IMG/VR virus record: IMGVR_UViG_3300008267_000972
Coordinates: 1-24,226 of that record
Origin: a virus
Reading direction: 5' to 3' (one strand)
Length of the DNA stretch: 24,226 nucleotides
Positions 1 to 9,068 of the stretch are shown here, piece by piece. The notes beneath the pieces were generated by a model. The model was not told the origin of the DNA and ran no database searches. It worked only from the letters and a program-made list of their open reading frames with translations. Positions within the stretch are counted from its first letter, which is position 1. Each line of letters begins with the position of its first letter. A program made the position numbers and the translations under genes.

Positions 1-3000
1 TTGGTATAACTTGTATCAGAAGCAAAATCTGGTGTTGCAGTTGTATTAATTTCAAATGGATACTTTGTTACTACTGATTCTGGATATGAAAAATCTGAAG
101 ATGGTAGTGCATTGACTGTAGGTCTAATTTGTATATTAACAGGAATATTACTGTCGTCTTTTGCGGAGAAGAATAATTTAACATTCTCAACAAAAAGGCC
201 ATTTGGATAAACCTCTGGATCTACAAAGAAGGTTTGTGCCAATGGGTCAACACGCCAAGTGCTTGTAACAACCTCTCTAGAAGTTGTAGACTGTAACAAT
301 GGTGAAGTAGCATTACCAACAAATTTAACTCCAACATCCACATTGTAAACAGTATTTAATAGATTTGTTTTGTTTACTTTAATACCCGATGACACAAAAG
401 TTTTCTCAGCAAAAGAAATTGCATCTGCATCGTAAGTATTACTAAATGATTCAGTTAAACGGAAATTTCTTTCACCGTTTCTAAATGTTGCAACTGGAGG
501 ATAAAATACACCAGAAATATCACCTAATTTATTTGCGGAATTATAACCAATACTATATGTCCAACTTGTTGCAGCTTGTTCAGCGGTGGTTGTTGTTTCG
601 GTTACGGTTGCAACTTTTGTAGAAGTATTGTAAGCCACAACAGTAAACTCTCTGCCATGACCTTCATAACTACCAGTTTCATGAACTAGAGTCAATGTGT
701 TACCTGCAATGTTTACGGAAGGAGCATCAGAAGCTAATGTAATCGTATTTGGACCAACACCTCTTGTTAAACCTGAACGATGATCTAATACGGATGCAAT
801 TGCATATGTGCTCTTAGATTCTAATCCATAAATTACTTTACTTGAAAGTGGTTTACCAGTTTCATTAATAACGCTTACATTTGAAGATCCTCTTTCGCTA
901 TTTGAAACAATTACCATATCGTAATTTGTTCCACCAGCAAGGTAACTAGCAATATTGAATGCTAAGTCGGAACCATTATTTGCAATCAGAGCAATTTCGC
1001 CAGATACAAAAATAGTATTCGAATGTACACCTGAAGTTACTTGTAATTTATTTGGTATTACAATATATTCGTCAACCGAAACATCATCAAAAAATGCATA
1101 GAATCTCGCATTTGGTTTTAATGATGTGCCAACAAAAGTAATATCTCTTGGTTTGATGTATGGTTGAATTGCAAGATCAGTTACATATGTTCCAAGATCG
1201 ACTTCAGTTGTCGAACTACTAATTTGTTTCATGTTGAGTTCTGCACCTTTTTGTACATAAACTCGGTCTGTTGTTGTTTGTAAATTACCAAACGAATTGC
1301 CACCAAGGCCAATTGTTCGGTTGTCTACTGTAGTTACAGTTTCAAACCATTTACTATCAACAACTTTAGCAAAAGGATTATCTTTATCATTTACCCATGT
1401 TGGATTTTGATCAGAGATATATTTGAAAGCATCGTTTACAAAATTAAATGCATTTTCTAAACCTTGTGCAGAATTGATTGTAACTTTTGCAGTATGATTG
1501 GTATCAACATCACCGGTATACTCAGGCAACAATTTGATGTTACCTTTAAAGTTAGCAAATAAAGCACTTGCAACTGGTATAGATTTTGTTGCATAAGGCT
1601 GTGATGCAAAAGCAGTATTTGCATAACTTAACATTAATGATTTTTGATCATTAACACCTACAGCAGCATAAGAACCTGAGGAATTTGCTTGAGACCATTT
1701 TAATTTAAATGTTCTCATTAATGAAGCTGGTTTTAATTGAGCTTCTTCAATAAGGTTGCGGTTATCAAAGCCAACATCACTATAGGTTGCTTGTACATCT
1801 CTTGTAGTAAAATTGTCTACAAGAATACCATATTTGGATCTTTCGAGACCATCAGCATCTAAAATTTTAGAATCGGCTGCGTTCTTTTCCAAATTTGTAA
1901 GAGCAACATAATACTCTAAACCTTTAATTCGTTTTTCAAACGCACCAATGTCATTCATTGTAAAACGGCGATTGTTTTTAAACTCTGCATTAATTTCTTT
2001 GACACTTTCTGTATAAGGAGGAATAGTCAAAGTATAAATCATCATATCGTTTGGATCGATAGGAGGTGGAATTGGTGTAACAGAAGATTTACCTGAAACA
2101 ACCGAAAATTCTTTAGATGGTTTAACTACCAATTTATCAATGCGACTTAAATAATATTCAAAACCAAGTTCTGCCGTATAATCAGGATCGGCATTGACAG
2201 CACCAGATATTGTTTCTGAAGCAATTTGTCGTGTTGGTCTAAAGTCTAAACAAGAACGCAGAGAAATTAATTTACCATCTTCATTACTTAAAAATTTGGA
2301 CATTTCATCATAGGTGAAATTTGATCCAGTTTTTAAATAAGAATCAACAGTAAACAAACCAATATTTTGTGGTGATGGAGCAGCTTGATGTTTTAAATAT
2401 TTGTATTGTACCAACAACGAAGAACCTGTTGGTGAACTATAACCACGCTTTAATTTAATTGTTGCATGGTCGTAATGTGTTTTACGTTGACCATTATCAA
2501 ACTCATAATTATTAGTTACATCATAAGTTGCATCTGTTAACATCGCAGTTGTTACATTGCCTGTGCCACGAGAATCTGTAATTCGAACAATCTCATAAAC
2601 ATCTGGTACCTGTAAACTAACAACAGTACCAGGAGTTTTTAATTGTTGCATTAGTGCTGCATTATTAAAGAATGTTGCACCAACATCTTGAAAAACGTAA
2701 CCACCTGTAATAGTCGTTACAGTACCAGTATTACCTGAAGATAATGAATTACCAGCAGTGTCTAAATTATAAGGAACTTTTGCATGTAAATCTGCACCTG
2801 TGGTAAGTGGTATCATTTGTTTACCACGAATTGCACCAGATGTTCCATTTTCTGCATTGTTTACTTTTGTTGTAATAATGAAGTCTGCACGAACACCAGC
2901 AGTATCAAAATCGACAGTAATGGAGTTATTACTTACAGCAGTAACAGTAAACAAATTATTAGCTAAACTTACAACAGTATTTGGTGCAATACCAGAAGCT

Positions 3001-4928
3001 GAATTTGATGTTGAATTGTAACGAATAAAGCAAATAATATTATTTAAAATTTGTGAATCGTTAAGAACACCTGGCGAACCTGCAAATGCAAAAGTATCTG
3101 TACCAGTTGTTGAAATTGTTAATGAACCCCCACCGTCAGCAAGTTTATCAGAGTAAACTTTTCTAGCATAAAAATCCAAATTATTAATTGAACCAGCTTT
3201 AATAGATTCAAAAGGAGTATCAAATATTAAACTTGTTTTTGATGGTTCAGTAATGTAGGCATCACCAGTTGCAACATCTTTAGAACTACTGTGAACATTG
3301 GCTGCAAAAGATAAAGATGATCCAGATTTTACTGAAATTGATTCTGCCACTTTGAAGTCTGATTCGATAGAATAAGTATTTGAAGCAGGTATAAATGGTA
3401 ACGCTTGAGAAAGTGTAATTGTTTGAGCTACACTATTAGATTCTCTGATTAAAATTGGTGCCAAAAATAGTCCTGCACCATCAGTAATTCTAAAGTACAT
3501 ATTAGCATAACAATTTGCTTGTGCTGTCGTTGAGAAAGAAGATTCCAATTCAATAACAGTATTTGTGGATCCAGAACTTGGTATAGTACCAATAATTGGT
3601 GTTGAGGTTACATCAAAAACATTTACATAAAAAGAATGTGAAGTGCCTACATCAGAGGCAAAAGATGTATTATATTTCATCATATCGGCACGGAGTGTAC
3701 CAATTTTTGTCGAATTATATTCGTTAGATGAAGCTGGATTAATTGTATTAAAACTTGTACAATGTATATCAAGTTTTGGAAAGCTGGATATATCTAATGT
3801 GCCATAAGTATTAGCTACAACAATGTAACTAGAATAATTTGTTGGTAGATCATAATCAGATACATTGGCTGTAGTTCTTGCTCTAGGTATAGTTATACGA
3901 GTAGGTGCAATCGTTTGAACTTCGTAACCGCCAACATAGGCTTTACCTGGATCTAACACAGCTGTAAATGAATCTGCAATTAAATTATTGTTTGCATCGT
4001 AAGCTTCTTCTTCAAGCGATAACACAAAAGGATCAACAGTATAATTACCTGATTCTTCAAATGTTCTACGTGCAAGTGTTTTTTCAATTTCACTATAAAC
4101 CGGATAATTAATTTCTTTTGTTTTAACACCATTGACAATTCTAATAACTTCAAAGAAAGAAGATTCATCGGTGGAATCTAATGTTCTTTTTGACAGTCTA
4201 GTTGCAATTTCAAATCGAGCAGCACCAGGAGCTTGATAATTAAAGGCACCTTGAGCAGGATCTAATAGTGAAGTATCATCAACCTCATCTATAATATTTT
4301 CTTCAAATTCAATACCAATTTTATATGAAGGTTGAGTGTTTATTGTTGTTGCATTGTAACCTATACGATAAAACAGTTCTAGTACTAGAAATTGTGGAAC
4401 AACTTTTACAAAATTACCTTTAAAGTAATAAACACCTTCCTGAATACTAGCAACATAGGATCGTCCTACGGCTGAAGTATCTTTTGCTTGAGCAAATATA
4501 TTTTGCCCAAAAATTTTGATTTCATCATTTTCAGAAAATGTATCTGAACTTAAATACTTTAAAATTAAAATTGGATTTGTTGTACTATCATCAATTGCAA
4601 TTACTTTAGCACGAACATTTTTACCAGAATTGTAACTTATAATAGTCTTATCGGTAAATTGAGTAACATCAATATCTTCATTATTATATTGAGTATTTAA
4701 TATTAAGTAAAAGGCACGATCATCTAAAGAGATTTTACCACCAACAATTGGACTACCACTTTTGAAAATGTGGTTGCCAAATTTTTCAATTTGGCTTGAT
4801 AAGATTGTTTGTAATTGAGTTAATTCACGGGCTTGAACAGAATATCCAGGCCTGAAAAGAACTCGCATGTAATTCTTATCTTCGTCAAAATCATCATAGT
4901 ATGGATCGTAATTAAAAAAAGTAGTCAT
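1..4928 (-). CDS. Giant DUF4815-type baseplate/tail structural protein (C-terminus beyond window)
   Basis: The frame is open from the ATG at 4928 to the window edge, about 1,642 codons. I sampled it in many places without meeting a stop. An AGAGGA ribosome-binding site precedes the ATG. The N-terminus (start MTTFFNYDPYYDDFDEDKNY, then an R-P-G-Y-S-V-Q-A-R-E-L-T-Q-L-Q segment) is the signature of DUF4815 proteins of T4-like cyanophages. Further landmarks are NDIGAFEKRI near residue 990, IQPYIKPRDITFVGTSLKPN near residue 1,250, and FFVDPEVYPNGLFVENVKLF near residue 1,565. The last resembles a module near the end of related proteins, so probably little is missing. The exact role is unknown. Its place after gp8 suggests a peripheral baseplate or fibre-attachment part, in the position of T4 gp9/gp10; this is inference. 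Confidence 0.8.
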   Translation of the reverse strand, partial: MTTFFNYDPYYDDFDEDKNYMRVLFRPGYSVQARELTQLQTILSSQIEKFGNHIFKSGSPIVGGKISLDDRAFYLILNTQYNNEDIDVTQFTDKTIISYNSGKNVRAKVIAIDDSTTNPILILKYLSSDTFSENDEIKIFGQNIFAQAKDTSAVGRSYVASIQEGVYYFKGNFVKVVPQFLVLELFYRIGYNATTINTQPSYKIGIEFEENIIDEVDDTSLLDPAQGAFNYQAPGAARFEIATRLSKRTLDSTDESSFFEVIRIVNGVKTKEINYPVYSEIEKTLARRTFEESGNYTVDPFVLSLEEEAYDANNNLIADSFTAVLDPGKAYVGGYEVQTIAPTRITIPRARTTANVSDYDLPTNYSSYIVVANTYGTLDISSFPKLDIHCTSFNTINPASSNEYNSTKIGTLRADMMKYNTSFASDVGTSHSFYVNVFDVTSTPIIGTIPSSGSTNTVIELESSFSTTAQANCYANMYFRITDGAGLFLAPILIRESNSVAQTITLSQALPFIPASNTYSIESDFKVAESISVKSGSSLSFAANVHSSSKDVATGDAYITEPSKTSLIFDTPFESIKAGSINNLDFYARKVYSDKLADGGGSLTISTTGTDTFAFAGSPGVLNDSQILNNIICFIRYNSTSNSASGIAPNTVVSLANNLFTVTAVSNNSITVDFDTAGVRADFIITTKVNNAENGTSGAIRGKQMIPLTTGADLHAKVPYNLDTAGNSLSSGNTGTVTTITGGYVFQDVGATFFNNAALMQQLKTPGTVVSLQVPDVYEIVRITDSRGTGNVTTAMLTDATYDVTNNYEFDNGQRKTHYDHATIKLKRGYSSPTGSSLLVQYKYLKHQAAPSPQNIGLFTVDSYLKTGSNFTYDEMSKFLSNEDGKLISLRSCLDFRPTRQIASETISGAVNADPDYTAELGFEYYLSRIDKLVVKPSKEFSVVSGKSSVTPIPPPIDPNDMMIYTLTIPPYTESVKEINAEFKNNRRFTMNDIGAFEKRIKGLEYYVALTNLEKNAADSKILDADGLERSKYGILVDNFTTRDVQATYSDVGFDNRNLIEEAQLKPASLMRTFKLKWSQANSSGSYAAVGVNDQKSLMLSYANTAFASQPYATKSIPVASALFANFKGNIKLLPEYTGDVDTNHTAKVTINSAQGLENAFNFVNDAFKYISDQNPTWVNDKDNPFAKVVDSKWFETVTTVDNRTIGLGGNSFGNLQTTTDRVYVQKGAELNMKQISSSTTEVDLGTYVTDLAIQPYIKPRDITFVGTSLKPNARFYAFFDDVSVDEYIVIPNKLQVTSGVHSNTIFVSGEIALIANNGSDLAFNIASYLAGGTNYDMVIVSNSERGSSNVSVINETGKPLSSKVIYGLESKSTYAIASVLDHRSGLTRGVGPNTITLASDAPSVNIAGNTLTLVHETGSYEGHGREFTVVAYNTSTKVATVTETTTTAEQAATSWTYSIGYNSANKLGDISGVFYPPVATFRNGERNFRLTESFSNTYDADAISFAEKTFVSSGIKVNKTNLLNTVYNVDVGVKFVGNATSPLLQSTTSREVVTSTWRVDPLAQTFFVDPEVYPNGLFVENVKLFFSAKDDSNIPVNIQIRPTVNALPSSDFSYPESVVTKYPFEINTTATPDFASDTSYT

Positions 4929-4936
4929 TTATTCCT

Positions 4937-6277
4937 CTAGAAACTTAAAATGAATCGTATTCTATCTATTTGGTCTGCATCTCTTGTAATAGGTGTTTTA
5001 TCTGAAACATATAAAATTTTACCCGAATATAATTCTAGTGATGGATCAGTTTTATTTATGGCTACTCGGATAGAGCCACTCGATTGTCCTTTAATAGGTT
5101 CATTTGTGGCCAATGTACCATTTACATTATTAACATAAAGTAAATTATTGGTTTCATCAAATGAAATTACTTCTGCACTAAACGTTGATGATGCATAATC
5201 AACACCTTGAAAAACTATTTCATCATTATTATAATTGCCTACACCAGCTGAAGTTTTAATTTTTGTATATAAAGTATACAATTCATCTGATGCTAAAGTT
5301 GTTGTTCCATATTCATATGGATTTTTTATAATTACAACTTCACGATATTCGTTTTCTGTAGGAAAAACACCAGATTCACTACCATCAAAATCAACATTAA
5401 ATATGATGGTGTTGGCATAAAGTTCTTCTACTGGATCGTAGCCGTGTCCGTTTTGTGGTGAAAGAATAACTTCAGCCGCAGCTGAGGTTCCAATACCACC
5501 AGCAACATCTCTAAAAGTCAAATTTGCTTTGGTGTAATCCGAACCTCTATTCTGAATCGTAACACCTGCAATTTTACCATTGGCCACATTGGCTTTTAAA
5601 ATTGCTCCAGTACCATCACCTGTAATTGTGATTATGTCTTGCGATGAACCATCAGTATAATTATTTCCAGTATTTGTAACTCGTACTATATCTATACTTC
5701 TATTTACAGCAGCCGCTCTAACAAATCGATTGTATAAAACAGGTAAATAATCATTTGTTAAGAACTTTTGTTTTTGTTGAGCAGTTAAAGTGTACATATA
5801 TTTCCACTTATAACCATCAGCAGTTAAAAAGAAAGGTTCTTCTAAAGATGTAGAAGATAAAGATAATTGTGGTTCACTAGTCGATGCAGCTGCATTGTTA
5901 TTCCATAAACATTTAAAAACTTGATCTTTAGAGTTTAAAACATAAAAATTTGTACCAGCTGGACATACTGTACAACCAGCAAATCTATAAACTGTACCTG
6001 TTGTCCAATTTACTCTAGGTACAACAAAAGATGCATTTTCTTGTGATATTCTTTTTGCAACCATTCCACGATCATAATAGGTATTCAAATCTCTAATAGC
6101 TTGACCTGGTGTTGGAGCAATTTCAGTACCAGTATTCCAAACAGTTTCTTTTCCCAAAGACACAAACATGTAAGATTTTCTATTTGCTGGAAGGTATGAA
6201 TTCGCACTCACATCTAGTAGATCATAGATGCTTTGTGCCAATAGTGTGGAAAATTGGAAAGTCAGTAAGGAGGCCAT
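4937..6277 (-). CDS. 8: Baseplate wedge subunit gp8
   Basis: This 446-residue protein is recognised by its C-terminal end, PITRDADQIDRIRFILSF, which matches the T4 gp8 ending (R-P-P-I-x-M-A-x-D-Q-T-E-E-I-N-I-L-F-T-F), and by a gp8-like N-terminal half with FVSLGKETVWN, a VVPRVNW segment and a DGYKWKYMYTL motif. T4 gp8 has 334 residues. The extra length is mostly a glycine/tyrosine beta-module around residues 195-270 (VTNTGNNY, ITGDGTGA, IQNRGSDY) and insertions near the C-terminus. In T4, gp8 joins gp10, gp7, gp6, gp53 and gp25 in the wedge. The gene follows gp7 with 8 bases between them. An AATAAATAG box overlaps the gp7 stop, and no clear Shine-Dalgarno is seen before ATGGCC. Confidence 0.85.
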   Translation of the reverse strand: MASLLTFQFSTLLAQSIYDLLDVSANSYLPANRKSYMFVSLGKETVWNTGTEIAPTPGQAIRDLNTYYDRGMVAKRISQENASFVVPRVNWTTGTVYRFAGCTVCPAGTNFYVLNSKDQVFKCLWNNNAAASTSEPQLSLSSTSLEEPFFLTADGYKWKYMYTLTAQQKQKFLTNDYLPVLYNRFVRAAAVNRSIDIVRVTNTGNNYTDGSSQDIITITGDGTGAILKANVANGKIAGVTIQNRGSDYTKANLTFRDVAGGIGTSAAAEVILSPQNGHGYDPVEELYANTIIFNVDFDGSESGVFPTENEYREVVIIKNPYEYGTTTLASDELYTLYTKIKTSAGVGNYNNDEIVFQGVDYASSTFSAEVISFDETNNLLYVNNVNGTLATNEPIKGQSSGSIRVAINKTDPSLELYSGKILYVSDKTPITRDADQIDRIRFILSF

Positions 6278-6281
6278 AGTT

Positions 6282-6290
6282 CTATTTATT
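6282..6290 (-). promoter_or_regulatory. Possible T4-type late promoter box before gp8
   Basis: On the minus strand AATAAATAG fits the relaxed late-promoter motif N-ATAAATA-B known from T4-like cyanophages. It overlaps the gp7 stop and lies only 5 bases from the gp8 ATG, so transcripts would start at or inside gp8. It may be chance in AT-rich DNA. Confidence 0.2.
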
Positions 6291-7407
6291 CAACTTTTTG
6301 AAGGATTGTGGTGACTAAGTTTGCGGTAGTTATAAATGATCCAGAAACCAAAATGGTATTGGCATTAACAAATGTAACGGTTCTTATATCGTCAAATACC
6401 ACATTGATTGTTTGGTTATTTGCAGTAACATTGATAGTATTTTGTGTCATCAAACTGGTGGTGTTTGTAACATAGGTTACAGTTTCAGTATTTCCACTTG
6501 AAATAAAAATGGTATCACCATCTTGTACATCATTAATGAAGGTTGTTAAGTTACCTGTAACCACATTTGATGTGGACGCCACATTTACTGTACCATTAAC
6601 TCGTTTAGATAAGGTTGTAAGAATAACCATATCACCAACATTTACGGTATTTGCAAGATTAGGTGACGCTCCTGTAGCAACCATATTGTTCGAACCACTT
6701 CGAATGTTGAAGGTATTTGCAAGTTCGGTTTTAATAATGTTGATTGTGGTTAGTGATGTATTTGCTACATCCTCAGTATGAGAATTTATTCGGTTAACAA
6801 ATGTTTTGGTTCCTAATGGATGTACAATTTCATTCAATGATTTCTTAAATTTGTTGTAATCATTTTCCGTTTGAATTTGATATGAGAAATTGTGGTATTT
6901 TGTACCATCTTGTATTTTTTTGTCGGAACTAGGTTGGCCATCCGTATTCAAATAAATTCCAGGATAACGAATCAAACCATTTTCAAATCTGGCAGTTGCT
7001 TTTGCTTTGCCATCTCCATAATATAATACAGAATTAACATTTGCTTTTACGGCATTATCGGCCGATGAAATCTGTATTTGATTATTAAGAGTGCCTTTAT
7101 AATTAAAGATACGCAAAAGTCCACTTGAGGGAGTAAATTTCTCAACAAAAGCTGTAAATGTGGCATTACTACTTGAATTTCCTTGATAAATTATAGTATT
7201 GGAAACAAATAATTGTCCTGAAGTAACATTTGATACGGTCAAATCCGCATTTCTTAAAGATATTGTTGGAGCGCTAACATAGTCATAACCAAAACTAGAA
7301 ATTCTGAGAGATGAAATAGATCCAATTTTTGTTGTAAATAAACTAACATCAACACCTTCACCTAAAATTTCAGTTACAGAAAGAACTGCATTTGAACCAC
7401 TTGCTGT
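6286..7407 (-). CDS. 7: Baseplate wedge gp7, C-terminal part, in the -1 frame
   Basis: This frame is open from 7428 down to the stop at 6286 and continues the gp7 protein. Upstream of the first ATG (7242) it already encodes family-like sequence (FTASGSNAVLSVTEILGEGV, then SISSLRISSFGYDYVSAPTI), so 7242 is not a natural start and no ribosome-binding site precedes it. Further on come GIYLNTDGQPSSDKK, YHNFSYQIQT and EIVHPLGTKTFVNRIN, which I recognise as the conserved late part of gp7 in T4-like marine phages. Read through from 9068 with a -1 slip at 7407-7413 the whole product would be about 927 residues; T4 gp7 has 1,032. Without the slip or an indel correction this part is untranslated. Confidence 0.75.
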   Translation of the reverse strand, partial: TASGSNAVLSVTEILGEGVDVSLFTTKIGSISSLRISSFGYDYVSAPTISLRNADLTVSNVTSGQLFVSNTIIYQGNSSSNATFTAFVEKFTPSSGLLRIFNYKGTLNNQIQISSADNAVKANVNSVLYYGDGKAKATARFENGLIRYPGIYLNTDGQPSSDKKIQDGTKYHNFSYQIQTENDYNKFKKSLNEIVHPLGTKTFVNRINSHTEDVANTSLTTINIIKTELANTFNIRSGSNNMVATGASPNLANTVNVGDMVILTTLSKRVNGTVNVASTSNVVTGNLTTFINDVQDGDTIFISSGNTETVTYVTNTTSLMTQNTINVTANNQTINVVFDDIRTVTFVNANTILVSGSFITTANLVTTILQKVE

Positions 7408-9068
7408 AAATTTGTTTGTGAATAACCTTCACCACCTTTAATTAAAGAACCATTGTCATTAAATGTGACGGTTTTGATGCCATTATTTCCAGCATGAAGT
7501 TGCGTAATTGAGGCATTTGCACCATAGCCAGAAGATCCTGTGAACACCAAGTATTCACCAACATTGTAATTTGATCCACCATTAGTGATTCGAATTCTGC
7601 CTAAAGAACCAACTTCATTAATTGGCCTTCTAAATATTTTATAAACATCTACAGCACCAACATCATTTTCAAAATTATCACCTTCTAATGTGATTGTATT
7701 TGTTGTTACTGATTCTATATTCCTAATTTCTTCAAATTTATTAGGAGAATTTAAACGAACTGTATCACCAGCTTCAAAAGAAACGGTTAAATTTTGCGAA
7801 CTATCATTTATAGTTTTTGTTCCTTTTAATAAGGATGTAGATGAAATAATTAGTGAGTCAGCTATGTCTTCCAAATAATAACTATAAAATTTAGCTAAAG
7901 GTAAAGACTTATAACCACCACCAGATCCATCTGTTGTAACATAAGAAATTGGGAATACATTTAGTGTTTGGGTTGTAGTAATAAAACTAATTTGGCAATT
8001 TTCAATATTTGCGGTATTTGCTGCACCATCTAATGTTAAAGTATGAATGGTCTCAATTGCAACATTGCTTACATTGACTAGTCTTTGTGTATTTGTATCT
8101 ACAAGAGAAATAGTTGCTTTAGATTCTTGACCTAAAACCGAATCTTTAAAACCACCAACAAAATCAATTAATGAACTATTTACAATGTCTGGTGATCGGA
8201 ATCCAAACCCTCCATCATTAACAGCCACTTGAATGATCGATCCTTTTGTAACTGATCCTACAGTAGCAATAGCACCAACAGGTGTTTGATTGACTGGTGG
8301 AGTTGGATTTAGTCCTCCAACAATTGAAACCGGATCACCATCATAACCTATTGTTGGATCATATGCATTATAAAATAAACCTCTAAATTCAGGATTAATT
8401 TTAATTTCAGACAATGATCCAATCAAACGACCACTTACTGAAATTGGCGTTCCATTGGAAATATATGTGGCAGAAATTGTTTCTCCCGTTTGAAATAGTT
8501 TCTTAACATTTGAAACAAACATTTCAACATATTGAATACCTAATTGTCGATCAATTGATCTTGTGACACTTTCGACAATTGCTGTAGACTTTGATAAATC
8601 TCCAGTAACTTTTACGCCAACCAAATTAAAAATATTATTATCGCTGGTATCAACACGCAAAGACAATGGTAAAACCCATTTACCGTCCGAAGCAATTAAT
8701 ATTTCTTCTTTAGGATAATAAATTTCAATATCTTCATTATAAAAAATTCGAAATAGAAACTTAACGGATTGAGGAGTACCTTTTGCTCGGTAATATTGAT
8801 TAATAAATTTTAAAAGAGTTGCTTTGTCTGATATAATTTCTTCAGGAAAATATGGTGCAAGTTCTTGTTTAATTAATTCAATATATGTGTTTGTTGCTAA
8901 ATCCAAATCTTTCGATTCAGCAAAAGATTCAACAGCACTTAGAATTTGATTATTTGTTTTTGTCCATTCATAATACTTTTCTAAGAATGTGACAAATTTA
9001 GGGTAGTCTTCCCTTACAAATTCGGGTAGTTGTTTTTCAACTAATGAGGAAACTAATAGTTCGGACAT
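7374..9068 (-). CDS. 7: Baseplate wedge gp7, N-terminal part
   Basis: The 564-residue frame begins MSELLVSSLVEKQLPEFVRE and continues with YPKFVTFLEKYYEW and a KGTPQSVKFLFRIFYNEDIE segment, the N-terminal pattern of gp7 in T4-like cyanophages, where gp7 is a core wedge subunit. The middle holds glycine/tyrosine beta-modules (GGFGFRSPDIV, NGGSNYNVGEYLVFTG, GGEGYSQTN). The ATG at 9068 overlaps the gp6 stop by one base (TAATG), the operon's usual coupling. After GYSQTNL the zero frame runs only ten more codons (QQVVQMQFFL) to a stop at 7374, while recognisable gp7 sequence goes on in the -1 frame. The 564-residue form is therefore a truncated product, or the gene carries an indel. Confidence 0.8.
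   Translation of the reverse strand: MSELLVSSLVEKQLPEFVREDYPKFVTFLEKYYEWTKTNNQILSAVESFAESKDLDLATNTYIELIKQELAPYFPEEIISDKATLLKFINQYYRAKGTPQSVKFLFRIFYNEDIEIYYPKEEILIASDGKWVLPLSLRVDTSDNNIFNLVGVKVTGDLSKSTAIVESVTRSIDRQLGIQYVEMFVSNVKKLFQTGETISATYISNGTPISVSGRLIGSLSEIKINPEFRGLFYNAYDPTIGYDGDPVSIVGGLNPTPPVNQTPVGAIATVGSVTKGSIIQVAVNDGGFGFRSPDIVNSSLIDFVGGFKDSVLGQESKATISLVDTNTQRLVNVSNVAIETIHTLTLDGAANTANIENCQISFITTTQTLNVFPISYVTTDGSGGGYKSLPLAKFYSYYLEDIADSLIISSTSLLKGTKTINDSSQNLTVSFEAGDTVRLNSPNKFEEIRNIESVTTNTITLEGDNFENDVGAVDVYKIFRRPINEVGSLGRIRITNGGSNYNVGEYLVFTGSSGYGANASITQLHAGNNGIKTVTFNDNGSLIKGGEGYSQTNLQQVVQMQFFL
7407..7413 (-). other. Candidate -1 frameshift heptamer A AAT TTA in gp7
   Basis: In the gp7 zero frame the codons are ACA AAT TTA, giving the heptamer A AAT TTA, a perfect X XXY YYZ site (the type used by Rous sarcoma virus gag-pol). 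Slipping back one base enters exactly the frame that encodes the rest of gp7. A GAAGG stretch lies 12 bases upstream, similar to stimulatory Shine-Dalgarno elements in bacteria. Downstream I see only a weak 5-bp hairpin (CAGTT/AACTG) starting about 16 bases on. A missing A in the run would produce the same picture, so this is a candidate. Confidence 0.45.

Noticed and set aside
5053-5059. ATAAATA on the minus strand inside gp8 as a late promoter
   Set aside because: It lies within the coding region far from any start codon; such words are expected by chance in AT-rich DNA.
6286-7242. A separate 318-residue gene starting at 7242
   Set aside because: Family-like gp7 sequence continues in frame upstream of this ATG and there is no ribosome-binding site, so it is a fragment of gp7.
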